From Diphasiastrum complanatum (lineage: Eukaryota; Streptophyta; Lycopodiopsida; Lycopodiales; Lycopodiaceae): 64,000 nt of DNA. Position 1 is the first letter of the stretch. Each line of letters begins with the position of its first letter. The stretch spans positions 28,224,649 through 28,288,648 of the forward strand of contig CM055100.1 of assembly GCA_029204225.1 (NCBI GenBank), read 5' to 3'. The notes under the pieces are model-generated. The model made no database searches and was not told the DNA's origin. It worked only from the letters and a program-made list of their open reading frames with translations. The position numbers and the translations under genes are program-made. Below are positions 1 through 10,825 of this stretch, piece after piece.

Positions 1-45
1 ATCAAAGAAGTCAAGACACTTCGTCTATCTCTTCGTCTCATGATC

Positions 46-451
46 TATATGTGGATGATTCATGGTTTCTGAATTTCGGAACTACTCAACATATGACCAA
101 TCATCGCAAGATTTTCCAATCATATTATGAGTAAGTAGAATCGCAGATTTAGGTCATAGAGTGGAGTTTGAATCTGACCAACGTAGAATTATAGATAGAA
201 GTAATAAGATCATTCCACTCGACAAGAGGCATGGATACTTATATAGAGTGGCACATTGTTATTTAGATTCTAGTCAAGCTTTGAAAACCTCTGTTCTTGT
301 CAATAAAGCATTATTATGGCATTATCGGTTAGGACACTTGAATTATACATCTGTTTCGAACATGTCCAGACAATCCCTAGTACTTGATCTCGACTATCCT
401 TCTGGTAAAGTCGATCTCCCTGTCTGTCATAGCTGCATATTTGGAAAGTAG
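46..451 (+). pseudogene. Copia protease remnant and GAG-pre-integrase domain
   Basis: The first codons read as the copia aspartic protease active-site region, but the expected D-S-G-A/T core is changed to N-F-G-T-T before Q-H-M-T, so the catalytic Asp is lost. A stop follows at about 134. The segment from 161 encodes the GAG-pre-integrase zinc-binding domain: H-Y-R-L-G-H-L-N near residues 55-62 and C-H-S-C near the end, followed by the usual F-G-K. This domain normally precedes the integrase core and helps bind cDNA ends. It stops at 451, where the integrase frame continues behind a point stop. Confidence 0.85.
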
Positions 452-1080
452 ACTAGGATTCCTTTTAGTTAGATGTTGTTCATATTATGTGGACCTATGC
501 AAAGTCCTTCATTACTAGATGCAAATTATTTCATTACCATTATTGACGAATTTTCCAGAAGAACAAATATTTACTTCATTAAACAGATTTCAGAAGCTTT
601 CATCAAGTTCAGACAATTCAAAGAGCATGCAAAAAATTAGACTGGTAAACAAATTAAAACATTGAGACATGATAACGGGAAAAAATACATCTCCACCGAA
701 TTCAAGGAGTACTGCCTTAACAACGGCATTGAGCAACAATACATTACCTCCTATTCACCTCGTCAAATGGTCTTGCTGATAGAAAGAATAGAACCTTAGT
801 CGAATCGGCAAAGTGCATGTTATCAGAAGCGACACTTCCGAAGTCCTTATGGGCTGAAGCTGTTTCAACAACAACCTATATTCAGAACAGATGTCCTACT
901 AAGGGTCTCTTAGACAAAACACCATTCGAAGTTTGGACAGGTACCAAACCTTCTTTATCAAACTTACGAGTTTTTGGATGTACTGCTTATGCACAGATTC
1001 CTCATGATCTCAAGAAAAAGCTCAACTTCTAGAGCATCAAATGTATTTTCATCAGCTACACTACTTTAGATCAAGCCTAT
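452..1080 (+). pseudogene. Copia integrase core remnant
   Basis: Conceptual translation shows the rve integrase core that inserts copia cDNA into chromosomes. The first Asp is visible in I-I-D-E-F-S-R near 543, the second in L-R-H-D-N-G near 662. The third acidic position in the G-L-A-x-R-K-N-R-T-L motif near 775-795 is Asp instead of the expected Glu, and one base is missing just before it. The C-terminal part (817-1032, W-A-E-A ... R-V-F-G-C) is clear. Several stops interrupt the frame. A closely similar C-terminal segment occurs at 50390-50692. Confidence 0.85.
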
Positions 1081-1083
1081 AAG

Positions 1084-2338
1084 TTGTCCGATCCTATCGA
1101 GTCGAAGATATTCGCTAGCCAGGATGTCATCTTTATCGAATATCAATTTATCGACCTCAAGGGAAAAGGCAAAGCTCATATAGCTGACTCTTCGGTTTCA
1201 TTCGACACATTGAACTTCCTAGTTCCTCACTCAACCATTCCTATTGAAGGTCCAGGCTCATCTACTTTCAACGAACAACATATCAATGACAAATCCGAAG
1301 ATGATGATGATGCAGTTCAGCAACTACAGCATGATGAAAGTGATCAACTTCCTCTACTCCCCAGAAGATCATTAAGAACTAGTAGATCACCTATCAGGTA
1401 TATTGACGAGTTTGCATCCTATCTTGTTTAGGAGCCGACTACTATCAAAGAGGCACTCAGTCAGCCCGATTCTGATCTTTGGAAAGAAGCTATGGATAAA
1501 GAGTATTCATGTTTTATCAAGAATCAGACATGGACGATTGTCGAATTACCTGCTAGCAGAAACATAGTTGATTACAAATGGATTTCCAAGTCAAGTACAA
1601 AGCAAACGGAAGCATCGATAGAAGGAAAGCTCGACTTGTCGCCAGAGGATTTTCTCAGGTATCCAACGTCGATTACATTGAGACATTCGACTTTTATTAT
1701 CATTTGCTACTATAGCACATTTGGAAATACATCAAATGGATGTACAGACAACATATTTCAATGGAGTTATCGAAGAAGACATTTACATGGTGCAACCCAA
1801 AAGCTATATTATCGAGGGTAAACATAATCATGTGTGTAAACTCCATAAGGCACTTTATGGCTTGAAGCAATCTGCTCGAGCATGGTTTCAAAGGATCAAT
1901 ACTTTCCTTATTGATCATGGCTACACACCAGGCTCTTCAGATTTGAATGTTTATTTCAAGACAATGCAGCAGTCTTTTATCATTATCATTTTGCATGTGG
2001 ACAACACATTGCTCTTTGGCAACGGTATCGATTTGATAAAAGAAGCTACGACAATGCTATCCTCTGAATTTGACATGACCGATCTGGATGAAGCTCATTT
2101 TTGCCTTCGTATTTAAATTTACAGAGACAGAAATCAAAAGTTGATCTACATTACTCAACAGAGGTACATCTACAATATGTTAGTCAGATATAATCTGGTT
2201 AATTGTAAGTTAGCTCTCTCACCAATGGAACCAGGTCTCAAATTGTTGAAGGACCAGTGTCCCCGAATAATCAAAAAAGAGGAGCAAATGTACGAGTATC
2301 CTCATCATTCGATATTGGATCTCTTATGTATGCAATGA
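1084..2338 (+). pseudogene. Copia reverse transcriptase remnant
   Basis: 1084-1431 is the acidic, low-complexity linker between integrase and RT, ending in the R-R-S-x-R motif common before copia RT. RT proper starts near 1480 (N-Q-T-W-T-I-V-E-L-P) and continues at 1721-2116 with M-D-V-Q-T-T-Y-F-N-G and L-Y-G-L-K-Q-S. The catalytic Y-V-D-D box is H-V-D-N at about 1994-2005, which should abolish polymerisation. At least one frameshift near 1690-1720 and several stops are present. Confidence 0.88.
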
Positions 2339-2960
2339 TCTGTACCGGGCCAGACATAGCTTTTGCAGTCAACTCCCTAAGTCAGTATATGACCAACCCT
2401 GGTATAACACATTGGAAGGCTCTCATCAAAGTCATGAGATATCTTCGAGCTACTATGGACTTTCGCATTTGTTATGGAGCATTTGACAATGACAAACTCA
2501 ATTTACTCAGTGGTTACATAGATGCAAGTTGGGCAGGAGATATAAACACTTGTAAATCTACTTCTAGATTTACATTCTTCCTCAACAATGGTCCAATTTT
2601 CTGGAGCAGTCGCAAGCAATCTTTGATAGCTTCATTTTCTACAAAAAATCAGAGTATATCACAACCTCACAATCGACAGATATCAATCTGAGTCAATATG
2701 CTCTGACATTATTATTTTGTGATAATCAAAGTGCCATTGCCTTGTCAGCCAACCCTAGATTTCATTCTAGGAGTAAGCACATTGAACTTAAGTATCACTA
2801 TGTCAGAAGCAAAGTTCTCAACAAAAAGATCAGATTGCAGTACTGTCGAACGCAAGATATGATAGCAGATATTTTCACTAAAGCATTAGGCTTGGATGCA
2901 CACAGGAAGTTTTGTGCAAAACTAAGTTTAAAGGTCAAGGCATTCATGGATTTTGATTAA
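2141..2960 (+). pseudogene. Copia RNase H remnant
   Basis: RT thumb/connection and RNase H of the copia polyprotein in broken frames. Visible landmarks are S-L-M-Y-A-M ... P-D-I-A-F-A-V near 2320-2375, the D-A-S-W-A-G-D block near 2521, and the C-terminal N-P-R-F-H-S-R-S-K-H-I-E ... D-I-F-T-K-A-L near 2750-2890. RNase H removes the RNA strand of the RNA-DNA hybrid in the reverse-transcription particle. The S-x-x-E-A-E-Y acidic motif is degraded at about 2630-2660. Confidence 0.87.
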
Positions 2961-2985
2961 TCGAGAGTGTTGTATTATTCTCTCA

Positions 2986-3686
2986 CTAATCGACTAATCG
3001 ACATTTTAATCTTCGTCCAACTTTTATCCAGACCTGCAGTTTTTTTCGTGTTTTTACACAGTCTACATCCAAGATGTTCTTTGCTCTTGCAACACCACCT
3101 TTATTGAACTTCTCTCGATGCTTCCCATATACACAAGATTCGCACATCAATTTCAAGTGATCTTCTATGGTAGGCAATCATGTTATCATCTCCAATCTTC
3201 TCATCAAACTGAGGCTTCCCAAGTTCAAGTGACCAAGCCTCTTATGCCACAACTCATTTGCGATGGAATGGACGATACAAGTCCATGTTGCCTCTTAATT
3301 GTAGCATTCAACCTGTACAATTTTGTATTGGGCTCCCTTACTCCATCCGCAATAACTTTGAACTTTTGGTTCACATCTTTCACAAAGCAACGATCATGGG
3401 CGAATTCTACTTTCAACTTTTGATTAGTAATGACTCCAACAGAAAGTAGATTTTTCTTCAAACCTGGTACGTAAAGTACCTCCCTGATCATCCTACTTTT
3501 GCCATCAGGTAGTTGGATTGAAACAGTGCCTATCCCCTTGATCTTGCACAGCTCACCATTTGCTTGTGAAACGGATGTTCCATTATCTAACGCTTTCAAG
3601 CTACTAAACCAATTCTTGTTACCTGTCATATGTCTTGTGGCTCCCGAGTCAATATACCATGCTTGTTCATCTTGATTAGATGACAA
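2986..3686 (-). pseudogene. Copia aspartic protease and start of GAG-pre-integrase
   Basis: The 3686-3225 frame contains the intact protease signature W-Y-I-D-S-G-A-T-R-H-M-T near its start and the V-L-Y-V-P-G-L-K-K-N-L-L-S-V block typical of copia protease ends. The remaining part, 3177-2986, in another frame has C-E-S-C-V-Y-G-K-H-R, the zinc-binding end of the pre-integrase domain, so there is a frameshift near 3200. Unlike element A, the protease active site is conserved here. The sequence then leaves copia homology. Confidence 0.85.
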
Positions 3687-4514
3687 TGTAGATATGAAGA
3701 TGCTAGAGTCTTCAATCTCACCCTCATCGACAAGGTTACCTGCTTGTTTTGGTTTCCCCTTGTCTTGTTCCGCCAGGAATTTGTGACATTCACTCTTCCA
3801 ATGGCCCTTTTTACCACAATGGAAGCACTTGCCTTTCTTTTTGGTCTTACTGGAAGATCCCTCATCCTCCTGAGACTTGGCCTTGCCCTTGCCTTATTTT
3901 TGGCGTGTCGCAAGATCGTCAGTATTTTGACGTCGAGCTTTCACCATTTCTCGTTGTTGCTCTTCCTGCATCAAGATTCTTGTGAGCTCGTCAAAGGTTG
4001 GCAATCTTTCTCTTGATGCTATTTCGCTCACAGACATCTGATAGGGTTCTGCAATGCCACACAATGCATTGTGCACCAACTCCATGTCACGTATGCGCTC
4101 ACCATTAGAATGCAGTTCATCCCTCATTGTCTTGATTCTGGTCATGTACATCTGAATGTACTCTCCTTGCTCCATGCGGGCACTATTCAGCTTTGACTTC
4201 AGAAACATGATTATTGACGGATTTGACGTCTCAAACTACTCCTTTAGCACATCCCATGCATGTCTAGGTGTAACAACATCACAAATGTGGGTAATGATGT
4301 GGTCCTTCACTGACAAGTTAATGAAAGTCAAAGCTTTCCTCATCTTTTTATCAAACACTTTGATATCCGTTTCATTTGGCGGCCTTCTCTCATCACCTGT
4401 GACGACTTCCCACACATCTTTCTCCATCAGTATGTTTTTCATTTTGAATTTCCACACTGCATAGTTGGAAATCCTGTCCAATTTACTACTTTCACTCAAA
4501 ATGGACTCTCCCAT
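3626..4514 (-). pseudogene. Copia gag (UBN2 type) with CCHC zinc knuckle
   Basis: Gag capsid/nucleocapsid in three frames. 4514-4236 starts with ATG and carries the W-K-F-K-M ... W-x-V-V pattern of copia gag. 4208-3894 continues with M-R-D-E-L ... L-P-T-F-D-E-L-T. At 3836-3789 the complement encodes C-F-H-C-G-K-K-G-H-W-K-S-E-C, a complete CX2CX4HX4C zinc knuckle that binds genomic RNA. Frameshifts lie near 4210-4235 and near 3900. The gag start lies about 660 bases inside the primer site. Confidence 0.85.
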
Positions 4515-5180
4515 GTTTGTTATCGCAAAACTGCTTGAAACTTTCGTCGTAGACTAAAAGCAGTATGCCGAGGCCAATAGTGATGTCAGAAGTTGAAAAT
4601 AATGACCTGCACTTTTTCCCTTACCGGGCCACTCGTCGTTTTCCCACAAATTTGAAAGCCAAATCGGCGTCGCCTTCCGAAATGCACTCAGTCGGCAACT
4701 CCCAACTACGTGCCCAGTGGAATGGTGAAATCAATTCTGGCGCACTCCGCTGCAATCACTCTGTTTTGATGTACCGTACTTGTAGGTACAGTCCGGGTGC
4801 CTTTCATTTGGAGGTTATAGCCTTTCGTTTGGGTCAAAATGGGCAAAGGACCCAAAAATAGGAACTTCTAGTTTTTGAACTGTTTCTTCACTTGTAAAGG
4901 GACTGATTCTGATCCAACTATGGATATACCTTCTGAGTAGCACAATCTGAGCCATCGATCTTGTAGCTTCTCTAACCAACGGATCTAAGCACTTCTGTGC
5001 ACCTATGGAGAGTCTTGTAGACGCTGTCCACTCCAAAACACTATGGTTTCACCTTGGTTCCACGCGCGAACAGTCCGCAACCTCCCTATCTACGGCCGCG
5101 CCTCCCCAAGCTGGTTTTTGCTTGATCTATTTCATTTTTGAATCAATTTGAGCACAATCTGAGGCCTGGAGTAGGGTCGT

Positions 5181-5193
5181 CCTACTGATACCA
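5181..5193 (-). promoter_or_regulatory. Copia primer-binding site (initiator tRNA-Met type)
   Basis: Complement reads TGGTATCAGTAGG. The first nine bases match the plant copia primer site TGGTATCAGAGC; the rest has drifted. A CA dinucleotide fitting an LTR end lies five bases outward, so a minus-strand 5' LTR should begin near 5198 and extend to higher coordinates. Confidence 0.7.
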
Positions 5194-5197
5194 AGTC

Positions 5198-5689
5198 TGT
5201 AGAGTGTTCAATCATGAAATTCTGTGGAGAAATGATGATTTTAGCTCAACTTGACAAAGTGGCTTTTTTCACCTTTTACCGCAAATCTACTAGGTTAACT
5301 GTCTGGAGACAAATCTTTGACATAAGCCACAAAATCTCTCCATGGCTGGTTGACAATGTAATTAGCTTCCTTCTTGTCCTTACGGCATCCAAAACGGTGC
5401 ACAAACAGCGAAGAAATCACCAGTTATGTAAAAAAAACTGTAACCCCAAACCCGGTTTCAATTTTCAACTGGCTTCAAAATTGTCAATTTTTCACCAAAT
5501 TTTTCCCTGTCTGATGCTATGCACAGGCTAATAATCCCTCTACTGAGCTTGGCAAGATTCTATAAACTAGAAACCGTGCACCAGTGCTTCTCTTTCCATC
5601 TTCAACCCGCCGTAAACCTCAAACTCTCAGAAGACAGTTCTCCTGAAGCTCTCTTCAACTCTGCGGAGCAAGAAGTGAAATTATGCTGC
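5198..5689 (-). repeat. Possible 5' LTR of the minus-strand copia
   Basis: Non-coding sequence directly outside the primer site, ending TG (plus strand) at 5198. There is no second copy in the window to prove it is an LTR, and its outer edge is uncertain because a foreign RT shard begins at about 5690. Confidence 0.35.
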
Positions 5690-5815
5690 AACAAGAAGTG
5701 ATTAATTCTTTCATACCAGGGCCTTGGAGCTTGCTTAAGACCATATAATGCCTTATGCAATCTACATACCAAATGCTCTTTGCCTTGAAAAACGTAACCT
5801 TCTAGTTGATAAATG
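5690..5815 (-). pseudogene. Isolated copia RT shard
   Basis: About 40 codons of copia reverse transcriptase on the minus strand, with the hallmark [15 protein letters not shown] between E-G-Y-V-F-Q-G-K and W-Y-E-R-I-N-H-F-L-L. No matching RT sequence lies on either side. The open frame extends into unrelated DNA in both directions, so this is a captured fragment rather than part of a neighbouring element. Confidence 0.75.
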
Positions 5816-7089
5816 TTAACCGATTCCAGAGAATCCCCCAGATGCCGAGCCAAGCTGAAAAACAGAGCATCTCTCACCCAAGACTGAGGAGGTCTCAGGA
5901 GGAAGAGAGCAGGAAGAAACTGAGAGCCGAGCATGAGAGCCGAGGATTACTAGCTAGGATTACAAGTTATTTCTATGTGACCTTACATGGTGAATCCCAC
6001 AGAAAGAACGACCATGTAGGAGCTAGTGACATTCCTAGGCAATGTAAATAAATGTAGACCCCTCTTAAATAAAGTAGAGTGAGCCACCTTTTGATGGTGA
6101 CCTCTAGTGGAAGAGCTATTTCCACTTGTAATTTCTAAACTAGTGGAATTCCACTTAGGCTCCACATGGGCAGCCCTCTTGCTTATTTAAGAGCCCCCCT
6201 CTCTTGTGAGGGAGCTTTATTGTATTGTCATTTCTCTTGTATGAATCAAGAAAATCCTCCGCGAGTTATTGGCAATTTGGAAGCTCCTTGTTCATGGCTA
6301 TTGTGTTGAGTGAAATTCCTATGAACATGCTTTGATCTCTTTGTTGTGGTTGTGGAATAATCCAGAATTCATGTTTTCTTTCTTGCAATGTGGAATGTAG
6401 ATTTGGATTAGTCTTCTTGTTTCTGTTTATGTAGTTTCAGCATCCAAGTAAACTAAATAGGTTGAGATTGTGGTTCAATTCTTGCATATTCACTAACAAT
6501 TCTATTCTTGATTGTTCTTGGGTATTCCAAGAACCCAGAGATGGGTATTTCTTGATTCCTAATATGCTAGTAGGTAGTTAGTTTTCTTCTTTCTTGATGC
6601 ATGATCTGTAGATTAATCTTGATGCCATATTGTTCCCTGATTTCTTAGAGTAATTTAGTAGATAGAATCGTAGATTGCTCTCTTGTTCAAAACACTAATC
6701 TGAATTGAGCAAGGATTGGTTACATGGATTGTATGTAAATGCATGTAGCTGGATTGGACAAAATTGTTTCATTCCACTGACAAGCTGGGAATACAAATGG
6801 TAAACTGACAAACGACCTACCTGGAAACAATTCTAAGCAAGAGGATCTAACTAGATAGAACTGGCTTTTGGAAACAGGCAGAAACACCCGGTTTCTTTAG
6901 CGGAAACCTCCTAAGAAGATGTAAAGAAGTAAAAAACAGAAACAAAAAGAGAACAGATTTGTGTTCACAGATTCTGGCTGAATTTGTGAACATTTGGCAC
7001 CATTACCACCGCCACACAGACACTTATAATCACCAAACCATTTTGATTTGTACTGCCAAACCATCTTTCTGAAGTCTTACGCATCTCCA
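5816..7089. other. Non-coding, AT-rich, LTR-like stretch
   Basis: No gene seen. At 6160-6260 there is a run resembling an LTR promoter/terminator zone: TATTTAAGAG near 6184 and a CCCTCTCTTGTGAGGG hairpin just after it, followed by a long T-rich leader. No repeat partner is in the window, so I do not call a full LTR. Confidence 0.3.
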
Positions 7090-7259
7090 CAGAGCTTGTC
7101 ACTTTGGTCTCGACCAAGGTGTAGCTCCGTTTTCAACCGAGCCTTCACAATCCTTACTTGGCCGAGCTCCACGACTCATGTCTAGACCAAACCAAGCCTT
7201 GTTTTATTTCCTATTGGAACCACACGACAACTCTTGACCGAGTCCCTACCAGAAATATC

Positions 7260-7545
7260 TAGCCACGTCCTGAGTTAAAATCTCAACCGATACTTATCGA
7301 TCAGGTCTCAATCGAGTGTTTTCATTGACATCTCAACCGAGCCACTTAGTTGACATCTCGACCAAAGGGTTTCGGTCTCATCTCAACCGAGTGTTTTCAG
7401 TCCGATCTCGACCGAATACTTTCGTTCCAATCTCGACCGAAGACTTTTGTCGAATCTCGATCGAAGACGTCTGTCACGATCTCGACTGAGGACATTCGTG
7501 CGAATCTGACCGACGGCATTTGCTCAAATCTCGATCGATAAGATT
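7260..7545 (+). repeat. 25-bp degenerate minisatellite, core ATCTCGACCGA
   Basis: At least seven consecutive units of about 25 bases, each starting ATCTC(A/G)ACCGA and followed by a variable T-rich half, e.g. ATCTCGACCGAATACTTTCG. Looser copies begin near 7100. A related array with a 24-base period lies at 42160-42440. The 25-base period cannot keep a reading frame, so the short open frame over it is not a gene. Confidence 0.8.
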
Positions 7546-7638
7546 AGAGTGATTAAGCATCTACAACTAATCAAGAAATTACAAGAGTGGCAGATTAGCC
7601 ACGACCTAAAATGCATCTGCTGATGTCATACCATCAGA

Positions 7639-7860
7639 TCAGATATCTGTACTTCTGGGTACTTGCATAATCTTGCTGGTACTCTTTGGAGGGCAGGAGA
7701 AGGTTTTGTTTCCGTCGTTGGTTTCGTTTTCCAAAGCTCCTTCTCGATTAAGATCATTTTCATCTTGAACTTCGTAAAAATCATCTCCGTTGAACTTGTT
7801 GATCAGACGGATCTCTGAGGTTGAACCTTCCATCAAAATCGAGAAAAACAGATAGAACAC
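7639..7860 (-). pseudogene. Truncated copia gag N-terminus
   Basis: Minus-strand gag start with I-L-M-E-G-S-T-S-E-I-R-L-I-N-K-F-N-G-D-D-F, nearly identical to the gag at 55567. Directly after D-D-F a frameshift occurs: the W-K-F-K-M-x-M-I-L-I-E-K-E-L-W continuation is present in another frame. Homology is lost after about 60 codons. Confidence 0.8.
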
Positions 7861-7943
7861 AAACGGAATGAACTAGCTCTATAGAACAAGAATGTATTAA
7901 GTTCTATTATAAATCCTAAACTCTAGTAATCCAATAAACTAGT

Positions 7944-7955
7944 GCTCTGATACCA
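7944..7955 (-). promoter_or_regulatory. Perfect copia primer-binding site
   Basis: Complement is TGGTATCAGAGC, the exact plant copia site complementary to the 3' end of initiator tRNA-Met. It lies about 85 bases upstream of the gag start and three bases inside a CA that would end a minus-strand LTR at 7959. Confidence 0.85.
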
Positions 7956-7958
7956 CTT

Positions 7959-8760
7959 TGTTGGTTCTTGAAATGGAGATTGTCAACTCTGATACCAATC
8001 TGATGGATGAATACCAACGGATGAAAGACAATGGTGATGAAACAACAGTGATAACTGCATTAACAGGACTGTGGATTACTTAGAGAATGGAGATTGTGAA
8101 CTATTCTTTTTGTGTTGAATAAGATTATCAGTGTAGGAGTCTTAGATTGCCATGAGAGAGGGATTGCATAAACGATTAGGCATCTGAGACAGCCATGCAA
8201 TCTTCTATTGTTGATAACCTGATATGAAGAGAATGTAGAATTGACTTAGGCGTTAGAGACAACCATACATTTCTCTGATAATGATGTGTGCATAAGAGGA
8301 GTGAGAGTTAATTTCATTCAACAAGAATGCAAAGATGTAGAACAGTAGCAAATCTGTATAATAATGTCGTAAAACAACAATCAAACCACAATACAATTGT
8401 GCATTATGCTGATAAGAGCGCAGTCCTACTTACAAACTCAAATCAATTGCGAAAGTTCTGAGTATATCTCTCTCTATATATAATCACTAACTCTGAGGAG
8501 TCAGCTACTGAAAGACCAATTTTGGTTGTAGATTTATCTCTCTGATCATCTGATCTATGTCTTTTCAATTGCTCATTTACACATATAGCAACTGGAAGAT
8601 CTTGCATTATTCTAACTTTACATTTACAAGATCGTTTAACAGCTGATTAACTGACTAATTAGAATAGTTGTTATTGGAGCGTGAAGACGTAGACAGTCTG
8701 TACTTGAAATCCTATGTATTTCTGCAGAGTGTCATTTTTTTCACATTTTTTGCGAAGCAG
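7959..8760 (-). repeat. Probable 5' LTR region (minus strand), outer end unclear
   Basis: Sequence directly outside the primer site. It contains TATATATAATC near 8473 as a possible promoter and no coding sequence that I trust. The outer border is not determinable without a second copy. The leader between LTR and gag is homologous to 55450-55566. Confidence 0.45.
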
Positions 8761-8883
8761 TGTCGCATTTCTAGAAGTGTCTGAAATGGCCTAAAAAATT
8801 GACTTAGCACAAAGTGTCGCAAAACACTTAGTTGTTCAACCCAAGTGGAAAGGCGACAGTGGTGGGTTTTTCGGCTATGGAAA

Positions 8884-9294
8884 TGTTGGAAATTAAGCCC
8901 ACAGTTTTCTCCTTGGTGAATGACTAATTTCTATTTCATAATTCTTCCTGCATGTTTATTGATCATTGATCTAGGGTCAAGTGAAACCAACTTTGGTTCT
9001 ACGTCTGCTCATCTGATACCTGCAGGAATCACAAACTTAGACAGACAATTTATTTGAAGAACGCTTACAACGGGCATCCGGCTGATCTTCAGCAAAGGGT
9101 AACCAATCTTGCCACAATTTCAAAGTTCACATGTCAAGTTTAATAACTTGAAGTCATTGAAGACTTGGCCATCTTCAAGGACTTCCAAAATTTGCATTTA
9201 GAAAAGTCTGCAGAAATACATTACTTTTTCAACAGTCTGCAGAAATACACTATGTTTTCAACAACTTCGACTTTTTCACGATGTGACCACGAGA
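8884..9294 (+). repeat. LTR copy 1 of a copia family (3'-truncated)
   Basis: Starts TGTTGGAAATTAAGCCCACA. It aligns over about 400 bases with 10826-11220 and over its first about 90 bases with 11856 onward, with few differences. It ends abruptly in gag sequence, so the LTR tail, primer site and leader are deleted. Confidence 0.85.
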
Positions 9295-9736
9295 TTACAT
9301 CTTAGAAGGAAGTTCTTTACGCTTCTGATTCTACTGCCATCACTTCTCAGATCAACAGCTTCAAGTCCTTGTTAGATCAGTTATCATCTGTAGGATGTTC
9401 TATTCAAGATGATGATGTCGTTATGACCTTGCTTTCTTCTCTTCATCCTATGAGCACTTTGTCATAATGATCTCCACACAACCCGATCTCACTCTTCAAA
9501 AGGTGATCGGTTATCTTCTTCAAAAAGAAATGCGGAGAAAGACCAGCAGCTTGTCCATCAAAGACAAATCCATGGCTCTATACACCAAGAAGAAAGACTA
9601 TTCCAAGGGCAAGAATCAAGTGCAGCAACAACAGCAGAAGCCCCACAATCAAGGTGAGCATGGTGGATCGCGCAAGAAGCTTTTCTGCAGATATTGCAAA
9701 AGAGCTAATCATGACATCAAGGAGTGTCCAGTGTGA
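9295..9736 (+). pseudogene. Copia gag C-terminal half with zinc knuckle
   Basis: Frame 9330-9470 encodes I-N-S-F-K-S-L-L-D-Q-L ... D-D-V-V-M-T-L-L-S-S-L, the UBN2 gag core. After a stop/frameshift near 9465 the frame at 9467-9736 gives a lysine/glutamine-rich nucleocapsid ending in C-R-Y-C-K-R-A-N-H-D-I-K-E-C, a complete CX2CX4HX4C knuckle. The gag N-terminus is missing: the LTR tail joins directly to mid-gag. Confidence 0.82.
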
Positions 9737-10480
9737 AGAATTGAAAAAGATTATCTATGTTAGATATAGGGGTCTTATGTTTTTTTACATCAAGCATCTA
9801 GGTGTAGGATGTTGATAGGAATAAATTTGGCATAGATGGCAAATTATGCATTTCCACTTGTAATGCCACTATTGAGCCAAAATAGAGTAAGAGGCTAAAC
9901 ACTTGCTAATTAGAGTGTAGACAAGTGTAAAGTTTTTGTTTGATGAATTCCAAGAGGTCCAATAGGATTTAGAGGTGGAACCTTGTGAGGTCCAATAGGA
10001 AATTGAGATGTGCTTGAATATAGTCCAATAGAATTAAGAGGTGCATAGATCAATGATCCAATAGGATCAAGAGGTGACAAAATATGGTCCAATCATAGTT
10101 AGGCATAGTGGTAGCTCGTGGACCTACTAGTATCATTGTACTCCTCATTTTGAAGTCAATTGATTTGGTGATTTCATGGATTTTGTGAGTTATTGGATTT
10201 CTAGCTTTCTCTCTCTACCCGAGAGCTCATGATGTATTTTCTCTCTCTACCCGAGCTGAGCAGCTTGTTTTTACTTAGATTATTTTTTGAATACTTCCCA
10301 CACATGTGAGTGAGAGTTGGAAGTGATTGAATGCATGTAGTAGTGTGTTTTTGCCATAGGATTCAAGATTGATCTTGAATCTCAATCTAGTCTTGATCTT
10401 GGTGCATCTACACACCTTAGGAGATCACAAGTACATGTAGTGGACAGTCCACACGTGTGAAATTCAACATCCAAAGTACA
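9737..10480. other. Stretch without a recognised gene
   Basis: No supported coding sequence. At 9950-10100 the phrase GGTCCAATAG or TCCAATAGGA recurs several times at about 30-60 base spacing, a weak tandem pattern. A G-box palindrome CCACACGTGTGAAA lies at 10449. This replaces protease, integrase and RT of the surrounding copia. Confidence 0.4.
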
Positions 10481-10483
10481 TCG

Positions 10484-10806
10484 CAGCATGGCAAGCTTCA
10501 AAAGAAGCTATATGGATCAGGTAATTACTTCACGACTTACATCACACTCAGTTTAGTGCTACCACCATTTTGTATGACAACTTGAGTTGTATTTCACTGT
10601 CACTGAATCCCAGATTTCATGGCAAATCCAAGCACATAGAAATTCAGTATCATTTCATTCAGGAGAAAGTTTTCTCAGGGCAAGTGATCCTTCAATACTG
10701 CTCCACAACAGAAATGGTCGCAGACATCTTCACCAAAGCGCTTCCCAGGATCAAGCACCAGAAATTTTTCAACAACCTGAACCTGACGAAGATACCAAGG
10801 CACTAA
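10484..10806 (+). pseudogene. Copia RNase H C-terminus, copy 1
   Basis: Encodes the end of copia RNase H: N-P-R-F-H-G-K-S-K-H-I-E-I-Q-Y-H-F-I, then V-A-D-I-F-T-K-A-L-P. It is followed, 20 bases after the stop, by a purine stretch (AAAGGGAAC) and LTR copy 2. It is nearly identical to 11560-11830. Confidence 0.85.
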
Positions 10807-10825
10807 CCGAAACCTTAAAGGGAAC

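Larger units (their letters stand above)
1..2960 (+). mobile_element. Copia element A, 5'-truncated and decayed
   Basis: Ty1/copia retrotransposon read left to right in the standard order protease, GAG-pre-integrase, integrase, reverse transcriptase, RNase H. It enters from the window edge, so its 5' LTR and gag lie outside or are lost. The frame is broken by many stops and single-base shifts, and several catalytic residues are changed, so it is non-functional. After the RNase H stop at about 2960 the sequence runs for about 25 bases into another element of opposite orientation; no convincing 3' LTR follows. Its integrase and RNase H are close in sequence to those of the copia at 44.6-52.4 kb, so both probably belong to one lineage. 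Confidence 0.9.
2986..5200 (-). mobile_element. Copia element, 5' part only (primer site, gag, protease), minus strand
   Basis: Read on the minus strand this is a copia element with primer-binding site (5181-5193), a leader of about 660 bases (4515-5180) with no ORF that I trust, gag (4514 to about 3790), protease (3686 to about 3225) and the start of GAG-pre-integrase (ending about 2990). Integrase, RT and RNase H are missing: it ends where element A, of opposite orientation, begins. This is a tail-to-tail junction of two truncated elements. Confidence 0.8.

Noticed and set aside
7100-7545. CRISPR-like array
   Set aside because: Units are contiguous and degenerate with no constant repeat and unique spacer pattern, no cas genes, and a plant setting.
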